Assembly (NCBI GenBank): GCA_029379385.1
Contig: CM055618.1
Coordinates: 16,779,071 to 16,843,070, forward strand
Source: Quillaja saponaria
Lineage: Eukaryota; Streptophyta; Magnoliopsida; Fabales; Quillajaceae
Length of the DNA stretch: 64,000 nt
Direction of reading: 5' to 3'
A program made the position numbers and the translations under genes. Below the pieces are notes generated by a model. It did no database searches. It was given only the letters and a program-made list of their open reading frames with translations, and was not told the origin of the DNA. Every line of letters begins with the position of its first letter. Position 1 is the stretch's first letter. This document shows positions 53,201 through 64,000 of the stretch, in pieces.

Positions 53201-56200
53201 TGATTTCATAATGAGCATGCTTTTTTTTTTTTTTTTCCTTAAGCATGACATTATTGATATACAAGCAAACATATAGACACATTTCTTTTAATATAAATAA
53301 AATAATTTTGTTATTATTATTTAATGAAGGCTTTGTTCCAAGCCACCTTTGCTTATCATTGTATGTCACCACGCCACAATGCCTAATTAAAATCCATTTT
53401 CACAGTGGCCGGGCCGACCAAACAGTAATATTTTTATTTTTTTTAAAAGATTACACTTTTTGAATTTCCAGTTGTACCCTTGTCATGATGACCCAGTTTG
53501 GGTCACTGGGACAGGGCATGCCGTAGAAGCAAAGTGAGTAAAAAAAGGGAAACAGGTCCAGCTTTTTGTCCCAACTCAAAATGATTCCTCTTCCTCACCA
53601 ACATGTGATTACATTAAATTCGTAATAATTTCCAAACAAGAGGGGCATTTTGGGAACTTAAAATATGAAATAAATTATAGCAGTAATTGTGAAGAGAGTC
53701 GAGTACGTATTTCTTCTCTCTGACAATTGAGTCTGAGATTCCAATATTTGACGTTTCATATTTAATTTACCGTTTAAAACACATTGAAATTGAAGAATAG
53801 AAGGGAGCCGGCTCCTGAGTCGTTTTCAGCCGCCCTCAGTCGTTTTATTCACGTGTCTTGTTATGATTGGGTATTGTCCTGACAACTGACGTTACTCATA
53901 TCTTCAAATTCGAGAGTTGCTTTGATTTTTTTTATTTTTTTTATATGAAAGCAACGTAATTGAATCTGACTGGGTGTGCATAGTAAAAGGATTGACATTA
54001 GAGATATCCCACAAATTTTTTGGTATATTAGATTCATATTAACAAGAGGAAAAGAGTTATATAATATGCGAAGAAGAAGACACTTTTCTTTCATTTTTAT
54101 TAATATTGCTAACCCGTTCGAGTATCGTAATTATGAACTAATGTATATCTAAATTGTAAATTTACAAAAATAATAATAATAACTATTATACTTTCATATT
54201 CCTAAGAGACCAAAAGTAGCTTACCTAATTGATTCAATATTAAAGTAAAATTATGTTTTAAGATGATATCATATCATCTACAATCAAATTAATTAAGAGT
54301 TCAAACGTATAAAAAACTAAAACTTACTATAAAAATACCCAAGTGACTAAAGTATTGTTTTTATGATGAAATTTGCAAGTAAAGGAGTATGTAAAACAGT
54401 AGAGTATGTACGGGAAAGTGAATCTGAGAGAGAAGCAAAGTGCAAACACAGGAATGTACGGAGTCTTCTGAAATTTCCAATGTAAAGGTTTTCTTGCAGA
54501 AGATGTCTGTTACTGATAGAGTGATATGACCCCCCTCACCAGAAAAAAGGGCAAGGCGTGATGGGGTCATACAAATTATTGTCTAAGTTTTTTTTTTTTT
54601 TTTGAACATTATTGAAAAATCTTACATCAGAAGATATAATTTAATTGAGAACCCAAAACATAAATTTACGTTGTTTTTAGCAAAAATAAAATAAAAATGA
54701 GGTTGGTTTTAAACTGGCAAAACAAAGAAAGAGCTGTACATGGACTTTCCCTCCTCCATCCATTATTGTTCAAGTTGTGGTCCCTTTCTCAAGCATGGCA
54801 TGGCATGGGTAACAACACACTCAGCTGCTTGATGTAGACTTCCATGAATCTGCTTTGTGAGCATGATCACACTATAAATATTTTGGAAAAAGTTTTTTGT
54901 TTTTTCAAATTAAATCTTCCTTGTTATCTTGTAGAAGAGGGAAAAGGTTATGAGCTTTATCCCATTTCCAGTAGTAGAAAGGAAATCCATCTCATGCAAT
55001 AAAGTTATTAATGATTATAGAACTTAATGGTGAAATAAATTGATAGGGAAGGATGGGTTTACCAGTTTAGTTTCTTCCTTCTTTTTTTTTTTTACTCTTT
55101 CACAGAAAAGAGAAAACAAAATTGATTAATGTTGTCAATAAGTTCAAGTTCTATGAGTTTTTTCTTTGGTCATTGAATTTCTAACTCCTTCATAAGTGGA
55201 ATACATAGCAAACTTTGAGGTTGCACTAGTAATTTTCATTTGACTTTGTTAAATTTTGTGTCTTACACAATGATAGTTAATGCTTTTTCTTTCCTTAGTT
55301 CTGTTTTGCTGTGTGAGATTCCCCAATACACAGTATTAATATGCTAAAACTAGTAATCCCAAACTCAGTACAACATCAACTATGTTCCTGCTGCACACAA
55401 ACCAATTGGATTTTTCTTAGTTGGGCTTGGTGGCTGTCCTTCTACGTATGGACCAAAGTTATGCTGGTCCCAGCCATTGAAAAAAGTTATCCGAGCTAGT
55501 TTCCTCTAACAACAAAGGGAGAGGAGGAAAGTTCAAGTAACATGGCTGAATATGAAAAGAAAAACAAAACAGAAAAGAAGATGGTCCACAAGATGGAAAT
55601 AACGGTGGTTCAGCTTTTGTTAGCACTATGTTCAGCAGGAAACAACATGCAGATCAATTGTGTAAAGTTCATGATGAAGCCATCAAATGTCCTAGCTGCT
55701 AAACCCTTTTCAATATGAATGCCCTTCATAGAAAAAGGTCACCACGTTGAGTATGCTAGTTAATTTGCAACCTTGATATTTACGGAGAAATTTATGCAGC
55801 AAAAGAAAAAAATAACATCTACTTTGCTCAGCGTATTTCAGAAAATTTTAGTACTCAGAAAGATATTTATGCAGAAAAGGAAGGCCTTCAGGTGAACTTC
55901 AAACCTTTGTTATACCTTTCATGTCAGATACAAGAGCAATCACACAAGGTTCCATCAACATGAGAGTGCATGTAGATGAACACTCAATCAATTAGCTGGA
56001 GACATGTAATAAAAATGCACAAGAGGAAAATAACAAGATACGAATATATGAACACTTATCAAGGTGATAAAATGTTAAATTAGTACAAGGAACTATTTCT
56101 GTCATGTTCAGAAATACACCACAAGTGCATAGATCCAATTAGGACATATTTGTCACAAACAGTAAAGCGAAACTTGTTTTAAAGAAAACACTTTCATAGC

Positions 56201-57986
56201 ACATGCGCAGATAGAAGAACATGCCAGTTATAACGTTCGAGTATTCTGAATCTGAAAGCTTCAATGTTGGAACTCAATAACAGATTTCCTCTTTGCAATC
56301 AGATAGAGACACAAGACACATAACAGTTTGGCCCCTTGTTCTGGAATGCACATTAACAGCTCCTCAGCCTGTAATTCAGTCTCTTAAATGATGTCAATAT
56401 CATATTTAAGTTGAGGTAGCTGACACTGCCCAAGGATTTCAACAAAAGAGGCAAGCAATCAAATGAAAAATTAGAATGTATCAAAATGCATAAGGTTGTT
56501 AGTTTGGAGTAGTGTTATTTACAGAGGTATCAGTGTAGGCAATCTGATTCTAGAAACCATGATTCTATTCTCATTTCATCAAGCCACATTCTTGAGGCCA
56601 TAAACTCAATTAAATAAGACTCAATAAAATAGCCGTCACATTGGAAGTGTAGTTCTTAATGGCAGATAGCAGCAGAACCTTTTATCAAGGATTTGAGATA
56701 AGCACTTTTCATATCAAATGAATATGTTAATACCATACTAAGTTACTAACAGAATAAGAATCAATATTTAAGTAGCAAGTGCATCTACAGTAATCAAGAG
56801 ATTTAAGAGATCATAAAGCTCTGAAACACATTGGTAAGGGAGTAAAACCACATATAATCAGGAAAGCCAACAACAGTTTAGGTATAGAATTTGTTGAAAT
56901 ATTTCTACACCACCTCAGAAAATATATTAACAATTTCAGTGCTTAGTCCAAAAGACTTTGCATCTGGAGAGTTGCATAGGATAAAAACAACAACAGGATC
57001 TTGAAAGATAATATGTACTTTGAGCAATCTTCCACTTGCATTTGAACAGTAACCATATTGTTCAAGCCATTAACTGCATTGACTAAGTTCTCCTTGTACA
57101 GAAATCCCCTACTTATATTTACTGAACTCTTGACTAAGATACCGAAGAGATACAACCAAATCATCCAAGTCTTTTTATTTCTCTTATTTCCCCCAATGGA
57201 CAAAAAAAAAATACATCAGAAATGTTGGCTTCCTTCAGAAAATCTGCTTATTTCCTTGCAAATGTGCAGGATCACTGGTAAGCTTAGCTACTAGTCTTGT
57301 TTTGCCATATATCAGAATTCAGAAACTACTCTGTCCCAAACAAAAGGGAATAGCAGATCTAATACTTAGTTCTACATTGTTCCAAGAATGACAACATTGA
57401 TATCTTGTCCTAAACTCGAATTCTTATGTAAAATGCTAAAGCAAAATATTGTCTTTCTCCTAGTTCAGAGAAGCAGAACAGAAAGGATGTGAAATCAATC
57501 CCATGAGAAACTTATAGCCCACTCTTCTACAACATAAATACAAGTGACTGGCATATACAGGCAAGTGGCAAAGTATCAGAGAAGATCTAGATTTGAACTC
57601 AACTCCACACCAATCATGTAAGAATCAAAATTATAATAAAATGCTATGGGTTCATATTGCTATCACTGTAAGTCTACATTCAAAAGTAATCTAATATTAT
57701 CCAGAAATAAGCTACATAAATTTCCATTTTTTATATTAGCCTTTTAGTCTTGAAAAAAGAAATTTTCAAAAGAAAAAAGAAAGGGTAAATAGATCTAATC
57801 CTTTCAAGATTGAAGTTAGCGGCAAAGTGATGATATTTATTATGATCTAAAGTCATCATTTTTTAATTGAATCTTCAAGTGCAAATGCTTAGAAGCATAT
57901 AACAGGATCCTTGATTCAACAGAGTATAAAAAATGGGATCCAAGTTAGATTTATCAACAACGCATGTGTTTAGAGCTTGTACTCAC
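50275..57986. other. Long gene-poor AT-rich region
   Basis: About 7.7 kb. It begins with the GATA 5' UTR intron and promoter. The stretch 51,500-53,200 is extremely AT-rich, with TA arrays near 51617, 52319 and 53027 and two repeat copies. The stretch 55,500-57,990 is less AT-rich and could be intronic sequence of an unrecognised minus-strand transcript. No known domain was found in any frame. Confidence 0.6.
52380..52960. repeat. Dispersed repeat, copies 2 and 3
   Basis: Copy 2 (about 52380-52760) shares the order of blocks with 36590-36920. Copy 3 (about 52830-52960) repeats only its second half: TACCCAATCT.ATT, ATTCATCTATAT/ATTCATTTACAT, GA.TGAATCAATCAAT and AGAATGATTTAAG/AAGATGATTTAAG. 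Confidence 0.6.
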
Positions 57987-58175
57987 ATGTCAGATCGTCT
58001 CGCAGTCGAAGCCAAAGTGGGTTGATCAAAAGCTAAATCACAAGAGGAGACGAGGAGGCCTTTTCTTTGGGCTCCAATGAAAAATAAGGTCATGAAGAGT
58101 GAACATGAAATGCAACCTATTTGCACCCATAACTATGGAAAACGATTGCGCATAATCTTCAGCCTTAAAAACCAT
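57987..58175 (-). other. Possible 5' exon with a 45-codon frame, unrecognised
   Basis: On the minus strand ATG at 58175 opens 45 codons (starting MVFKAEDYAQSFSIVMGANR) to TGA at 58038. About 50 bases later comes a strong donor, CAT|GTGAGT, at 57986. A frame of 36 codons to stop at 56261 (upper end 56368) follows a TTACAG acceptor. I recognise no family. It may be a non-coding transcript with chance frames. Confidence 0.25.
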
Positions 58176-58310
58176 TGCTGCTACAGCAGAATCTGTTCAA
58201 AAGGTTTCAACTTTGAATGCCCTTCCGCCTTCACCAAAAACCCATGTTGAAAAAAAGTCAGAAACCAGAATGCAAAACAGTATAGCTTTCGACGACGAAA
58301 AAAAATAATA

Positions 58311-58318
58311 AAAAAAAA
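58311..58318 (-). terminator. Pol III T-run after tRNA-Gly
   Basis: On the minus strand eight or so T follow the tRNA discriminator after one or two bases, which is enough to stop RNA polymerase III. Confidence 0.65.
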
Positions 58319-58389
58319 TGCACCAGCCGGGAATCGAACCCGGGTCTGTACCGTGGCAGGGTACTATTCTACCACTAGACCACTGGTGC
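58319..58389 (-). tRNA. tRNA-Gly (anticodon GCC)
   Basis: A 71-base cloverleaf on the minus strand. The acceptor stem pairs GCACCAG with CTGGTGC and the discriminator is A. Box A is TGGTCTAGTGG, the anticodon loop contains CTGCCAC with GCC, and the T arm is CCGGGTTCGATTCCCGG. No intron. Plant tRNA-Gly(GCC) can be dicistronic with a snoRNA, but the T-run directly after this copy argues against that here. Confidence 0.96.
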
Positions 58390-60240
58390 CTCTTGTGAGG
58401 ATTATATAATATTTTTTAATAAAGATTAATTTGGACTGCCATTAAATTATGTGCGCGGCTGCCATGAACAATGGTAAATGCCGATGAAGCTCATTGTTGC
58501 TTAGATCAATCGCCATAATCTCGCTTTGGGTTCCCATAATTGTTGAAACACGTAAATTGGTTGTAAGCAAGGCTCAATTGGTGAAGAGGTGGGATTTGAT
58601 TCCACAGGATGATCTTTTGTTAGTGAGGCACCAGTTGAATCCTCTAATTGTTTTTTTGAATCCACAGGATGATCTGTATAAGTGATATAAGAATCAAAAC
58701 TTTAATTAATTAAAAACAAAATTAGTTTCATTCTCTTTTACACAAATTCTCGTGTGAAATTCTTTTATGTTATGTAAACAAGAGAAGATCTAGATCTATT
58801 TGGATCACAGATCTTTTCTTAGTGACTTCACGGGCATATTTAAAGGCCTTTGAAATTGCATAGCTGTTTAGGTTCTTAACTAACATTCATAAATTGCTGC
58901 AATTGTTGCTGACAATGTTATCAAGAAAATGAAAAGGAAGAATTATATACGAAGAAGGAAAATTTTAGTTAAGAACTATAAAAATGTGGTAATCCTTTGT
59001 AGACTGAAATTTTTACCTTGGATTTGTTTATTATTATAAATTTCACTTGGAAACTATATAATTAAAGTTTATATCCAAATTCAGTGATGGAATCTTGCCA
59101 AAGCTTCATGCTACATAGAATCAGATCTATAACTGTTATGGGTCAAATTGGAATAGGGCTAGTTTAGGCATTTTAATATTTTCTGTTGTATATATAAGTA
59201 GTATTGTACATATATAGAGGATCATTTTTGGAAAAGCTAATGAAATTGGCTAGCACCTGACCGGCTAGATTTTCTGTCTCCTTCTCCCTCCCTCTTCTCT
59301 ATATAATTCCCTTGGATCCATTGATTCTGGGTTTGATGCGAAGTTAGTGAAATTGAATGCAACGTTGCAAGAACTAAAAGTGAGCTGTGTTAATCTCCAA
59401 CAAAACATGGAGATGAAGTTACAGGTCATGTTTGAGAGATGTTGAAAGCCTAGGACTCTGCTAATGCAAATTTAACAGTTGCGGAGAAAATCTCTCTGAA
59501 TCCACCTAATTTCACACCCTGCATCAACCCCAAACACATGTGACAAGATCAACTAGTTATATGGAAATTGGGAAGCACTCACCTACAAGCAACAAGGATT
59601 ATCAACTTATGAAAAGGGTATCCTAAATTGCTTTTAGTTCTGTAATTCCTTCTAAGAAAGGCTAGCACTAATGGGCTAGATTTTCTATCTCTCTTCTCCG
59701 TCTCTTTCTCCCTCCCTCTTTTCTTTATAATTCCTTGGATCCATTGATTCAGGGAATTGAGCTTAACAATAACAAAATCATAAATATTCAGTATGAAATA
59801 ACATAGTATATACCCAAAACCGTTTTCATCTTGCATATTAGTACTAACAGTTATGGCGTATAACATAGGGCAGTATGGGATTTTTTTAGTTGCGAAAAGG
59901 TCAACTGGTTTAAAAATTAAGCCATCTTCTGCAGAGGAAAAGAATAAAGATAAAACAAACAGATACCAATATGCAGCTAATGTTGTTTACATTACAACTA
60001 TTACACCTTTCATATATATACATTTTGAATTTTTATCAACAGATCATATTCATAATAAAAACTTCCTATAACCATTTTTTTTTTTTTTTTTGGTTGTAGG
60101 GGAGGGGGGTTGGAAGAAAGGGGAGGTATCATGATAATTGCTACCATCAGAAGAATAAAAACATAGATAAAACTGCCTATGTTCCAATAATAATAAATTC
60201 CTGAAAAGAAGATACGGACCTCTGGATGGCATTTCACTTT
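58390..60240. other. Intergenic region with retroelement-like debris
   Basis: No gene recognised. A duplicated segment (59249-59331 and 59660-59754) suggests a broken LTR-type element. The open frame 59853-60071 (+) has no family resemblance. Confidence 0.55.
59249..59754. repeat. Direct repeat pair, about 411 bp apart
   Basis: Both copies start GCTAGCAC, share GGCTAGATTTTCT, a CTCCCTCCCTCTT tract, TATAATTCC and TTGGATCCATTGATTC. The sequence before copy 1 (TTGTACATATATAGAGGATC...AATGAAATTGGC) resembles the end of a plant LTR. No PBS or pol was seen. Confidence 0.6.
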
Positions 60241-63200
60241 TTATTGACCCTCCTCAGGCAACCATGTAAAATTGGTGTGCTTTTGTTCACTTATATTCAT
60301 TGTATTTTCCAGAAACCTCCTGACAGATTTGTTATTTATCTCAAAGATGAATGCCATTTCCCTAATCTGCATGTAAGCCATAAACCAAAAACTGACTGTA
60401 ACGCCCAGAAATCAGATTACTGCAGATAATTGTCATTTCTGCATATAAAATGGAAAGTCCTTTACCTCAATCAAACTACTAGAACTAAGACTCCGAAGCT
60501 GTCCGCTAGCAACTTCTTTGCCATTCAAAAAGATTGAGCTTTTGCCAAGATTCTTTAGAATGAAAGAACCATTTTTTTCCATCTTTATTAGAGCCTACCA
60601 TATACAAGGACAGATAGAATAACTCAGCTGATAAATATCAAAAATATTAGAAAAGAATAATAAAAACTTTCTAAATTTATATATAGTGGATCCCATTTAT
60701 AATCCTTATTCTTCTGAATATACCAGAAGTTAAAATTTAAACAAGGCCACACGAAAAACATCATCCAATTCAAGCGTAGGTAAAGAATATTGTTGATAAA
60801 TTCACGGAGTTGAATAGCCAGGAATGTACTCATTACTATTGAGGACTGTATTATAGCCTATAGGGAAAAACTAGTCATTCAATATATAACCATTCAAACG
60901 AAACCACAGATGAACTAATGACCAAAATAAACCCAATCACTTTTTCAAAATTTTAATAAATGCAACAAAGGAATTGAATCAAGAACTACAAAGGCACTCA
61001 CCTGTCTTCTAGATATTTTGTTAGCACGCCCTTCTCTTCCCAAGTCAATATCAACTGCAATGTCATCTGTTTCTCTGCCAACTAAAACCTGTGAAGTAGA
61101 TGAGATAGCACAAAATGAGCAATCCTATTTCAACTAGGAATGACACCAAGATGACAGTTCCTAATTAGGTAAGCATTTCTACCCTCTAATTTGAGGGTAG
61201 CATGGTGATTGCTACAGTCATGAGGGGATATTATTAATAGGCTGATCAGGGGTATCTATATGATCAAAATACCAACTAATAACAGTCATACTTGCTATAG
61301 TTTGTCAGGGCTGTTAACTTCCGTAAAACTCAAAATCATCATGAGAATATCTTTGAGGTGACACAAAAGAACATTGTCGAATCTGAGTTACATTGAGGAT
61401 GCGAAATTGACCTAGTAAAAGTCATCCCTATAGTATCAAATTATAAGTGTGTAACAACCAAGACATTATCACGCCCTAGATATATTCAAGCAGACTTCCA
61501 ACAAGTTCTTGTTTCGAGGTAGGCATGATCTCAAATTCTAAATCCAAATTTAAAAAAGAATCGTGCATGCACGCACAGGTATAAAGTCTGTTGATTCCTT
61601 TTTTTTTCTTTTTCCAGAAGGGTACCCAAAATCAAATCACAATAGACTAGCCTGTGATAAGGCAAGGTGATCAGATGAGGTTCAGAACAGCAATAGAAGA
61701 TACTGACATTCACTGGATGGACATACACTTATATGCAGAGATAGACTCTAGAGAAGATTCTAATATATTCAAAAAGAGCAAGATCCACAACAATAGAAGT
61801 AAAAGACAACTTAAATAAACTATTTCCCTTCATTCTTGGAAATAGCAAAACGGGGCCAACGTCCAGAAATGCACCTCAGATTTCTTAATATAATGCGAGT
61901 GAAAGACAATATAAATAAACTTTTTCACTTCATTTTTGGAAAAAGAAAAAGGGGCCAACATCCAGAAATGCACCTCAGCTTTCTTAATATAATGCTTCAG
62001 ATAGCGCCCATACAATACAGCAAGTGCACCTTGAGATGCAATGGCTCTTTGTGTAAAAGATTGAGCACACTGTTCCAACCTCATGATTGTTCTTTTAGTA
62101 TCCACATGTTGATACCTTGAAACTGGAAGAACAGGGGCAAATTAGATGAAAATTACTGTATAAGACTCGTGACAATAGGCGTTATAATTCCACCTTGGAC
62201 ATCAAGAGACAAGTCAAGGCTCAGTTATGGTTGAATGATTTCATCTTCAAAAAGAAAAATATAAGTAAAATTAACACAAAAGAACCATATATATAGTAAA
62301 ATATTGGAGAATGGAAATAAATTATATATTTGTCCACTACAACAGATCAATGGCATTTGAAACTTATTAAAAGACCAATATATCATAGGAAGCATATCTA
62401 AACTCTAACCCCCATCTGTTCTTTCTGGTAGATAAGGAACAACAAAGGAGCAAACCCATATACATAAGAGACATACAAAAATAAATAGAAGAAATTTAGG
62501 TTCAAACCATCAATTTCATTATTTCCACTGCTGGTTAAACGTGAATAACAGAACTTTCAATATATGAAAACTTTTCATAAAGTGAATGAACTAGATAAGA
62601 AGTAGCAATTTATATTATTTAACCTAGCTTACCCTCTCTACTAGTATATGAATCCTGATCTGTTGGACATAAATCCATGTCAAGAATCTGAAAAGACAAC
62701 GTCAAGAATTATGAGACAACCATAGAATGACTAACTATGGAGAATCAAAAGAAACAAGCTAATTCGTGTGGTAGATAATATTCACCATTGTCTCAATATC
62801 AGAAAAGTAAGGAATGTCGTCATCACTGACAGATTCCTCCTGATCTGGAATTGATGCATTTTCTTGTGGTTCAAGAAAATCATTATGTTTCTTTGCTTTC
62901 GGAAGTGCTTCCCTAACTGTAGCTGGAGCAGCAATTTCCTGTATACAACTGGAACCTTGAGGGAAGGATTTTAACCGGAGCACAACCAAGCAAATGGTTC
63001 CTAAAGAATTAATTTAATCACAAAGTACATTAAGTTGACATATGTAACCTCTTCTTTTAGCAGTCCATCAGTTGCAGACTTATGAGTTGAATGAGAAAAT
63101 CTGCTTTGACATGGGCTGGCATGGACATTAATACCATGTCTTAAAACTGCAGAAATACGGTTGCTACTAGGAAACTCAGGTTTCATTCCAGCACCTACTT

Positions 63201-64000
63201 GCTGGTTCAGACTAACAACAGGAACAAAGTTTGGTTTTACAATCTGGGATACATTTGAAGCCTGTGAAGCGTTTTGTTCTTTCTTCAGTCTTATTTCTGG
63301 TTTATTATTTCTTTCATTAGTTGAAGAGGAAGTTAAATCACCAGCATCTTTATAGATTGGTGGTCCCACAGAAGGAGGAACTCTAGCAGGTGAGCCTATA
63401 TTGTCATTGCATGGAATTTCAGGGTCCTCAGTGTTCAATGTGCAAGGCAGTAATTCATCCTTAAGTTCCAGACAACAAGAATCTTGTGCCCCTGTGGAGA
63501 ATTGCACATCTAATTCAGGGCATGAAATTGAACTCACATTAACTTGACCAGAGTCTGACTTGTCAGCAATACCATCAAACACTACAGTAGAGGAAACATC
63601 AAGGGTAGTAACGTCATGTGTTTCTGAATCCAATTTCTGAATCTCGGAAACATAGGGTACATCATCTTCCTGACTACCACTTGGAGAACTCACCAAAAGT
63701 CCACCAACGTTATCATCACAAGACCTATCCAATGTATCTTTTCCATCTACATCCATAAAGGGAAGCTCATCATCATTTGTGCCAAGGTGTGGAATATCAG
63801 CTTCGGATATAGCAGTTGAATCATTTAACACATCACCAGTCTGTTTGTCCTTTAAAATCATCTCGGCAGGGACAACATCATATCCATAGGAACTCATTTT
63901 CTTCCTTTCCAAACTATCTGGAAGAATCAACACTGCTTCTGTGCTTTGACCCTTGGTTCCAAGGCTTTCATGAAGTGGCATTGTAGGTGGTGGGATGTCC
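60241..64000 (-). CDS. FHA-domain MCRS1-like protein, C-terminal part (runs off the window)
   Basis: Minus-strand exons are 63049 to beyond 64000, 62786-62938, 62633-62687, 61974-62122, 61002-61088, 60466-60594 and 60241-60366, all in frame to TAA. The upstream part is acidic and poorly conserved, with repeated short motifs: ADIPHLGTNDDELPF, DDVPYVSEIQKL and DDIPYFSDIETMILDMD. Next comes the conserved helix TKRTIMRLEQCAQSFTQRAI...GRYLKHYIKKAE, then the FHA domain: VLVGRETDDIAVDIDLGREG, NKISRRQALI, GSFILKNLGKSSIFLNGKEV and MAFIFEINNKSVRRFL. GR, S-R and N residues for phosphothreonine binding are retained. Animal MCRS1 is an FHA subunit of INO80 and NSL chromatin complexes; Arabidopsis relatives are of the At3g54350 type. 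Exon 61974-62122 has a duplicated tail with a second donor. The start lies outside the window. Confidence 0.9.
61798..61996 (-). repeat. Tandem duplication across an exon-intron junction of the FHA gene
   Basis: Two copies about 99-100 bp apart each contain the exon tail CATTATATTAAGAAA, the donor CTGAG|GTGCATTTCTGGA and the intron start TTGGCCCC. The copy at 61974 is the normal donor; the copy at 61875 lies in the following intron. Confidence 0.92.

Noticed and set aside
58319..58389. Possible dicistronic tRNA-Gly/snoRNA gene
   Set aside because: A T-run follows the tRNA almost at once, and I see no C/D box pair (RTGATGA...CTGA) in the next 150 bases on that strand.

Overview
This is nuclear DNA from a flowering plant, most likely a core eudicot and probably a rosid; I cannot name the species. 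The evidence is GT-AG introns in nearly every gene, AT-rich intergenic DNA with small inverted-repeat elements, nuclear tRNA genes, and plant-only families: a double B-box factor, ferulate 5-hydroxylase (CYP84A), a subfamily I GATA factor, pectinesterase and a CPP1/DUF3353 chloroplast protein. Nothing looks bacterial, viral or organellar, and there is no CRISPR array.

Layout. Positions 1-12,000 (+ strand) hold a three-exon VOC/glyoxalase-like gene (259-1020), a BBX18/19-type double B-box gene (2745 to about 4703, last exon unsure) and a 12-exon S28 serine carboxypeptidase of the EDA2 type (6500-12029). Positions 13,300-23,100 hold a CPP1-like gene (-), tRNA-Glu(CTC) (+), a broken pectinesterase (+) and a 14-exon PHAF1/UPF0183 gene (-). 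Positions 25,900-35,500 (+) hold a frameshifted NERD/C3H44-type gene (PHD, SWIB, Plus3, GYF, CCCH) and a DUF1640 coiled-coil gene. A two-exon F5H gene (-) lies at 37,145-38,962. AT-rich DNA with MITE-like repeats and one glycine-rich ORF follows, then a GATA factor gene (-) at 49,155-50,274, a long gene-poor stretch, tRNA-Gly(GCC) (-) at 58,319-58,389, and the 3' part of an FHA/MCRS1-like gene (-) that runs off the right edge.

These are independently transcribed plant genes, not an operon or a single system. As I recall the Arabidopsis map, the order CPP1-like, PHAF1, C3H44/NERD, DUF1640, GATA with F5H nearby matches duplicated Arabidopsis blocks, so the middle of the window is an old syntenic segment. 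Exon boundaries were deduced by hand from splice signals, frame and family conservation. The total coding lengths of the VOC, S28, CPP1, PHAF1, DUF1640, F5H and GATA models all divide by three.

I found no wholly new system. The most unusual items are: a duplicated exon tail in the FHA gene that creates a second in-frame splice donor; a U12-type intron with odd ends in the C3H44-like gene; at least four frameshifts upstream of a 720-codon intact 3' frame in that gene; three GC-AG introns reported as two observations (one in PHAF1, one in the S28 gene, i.e. two introns in total); and a duplicated F5H promoter segment.
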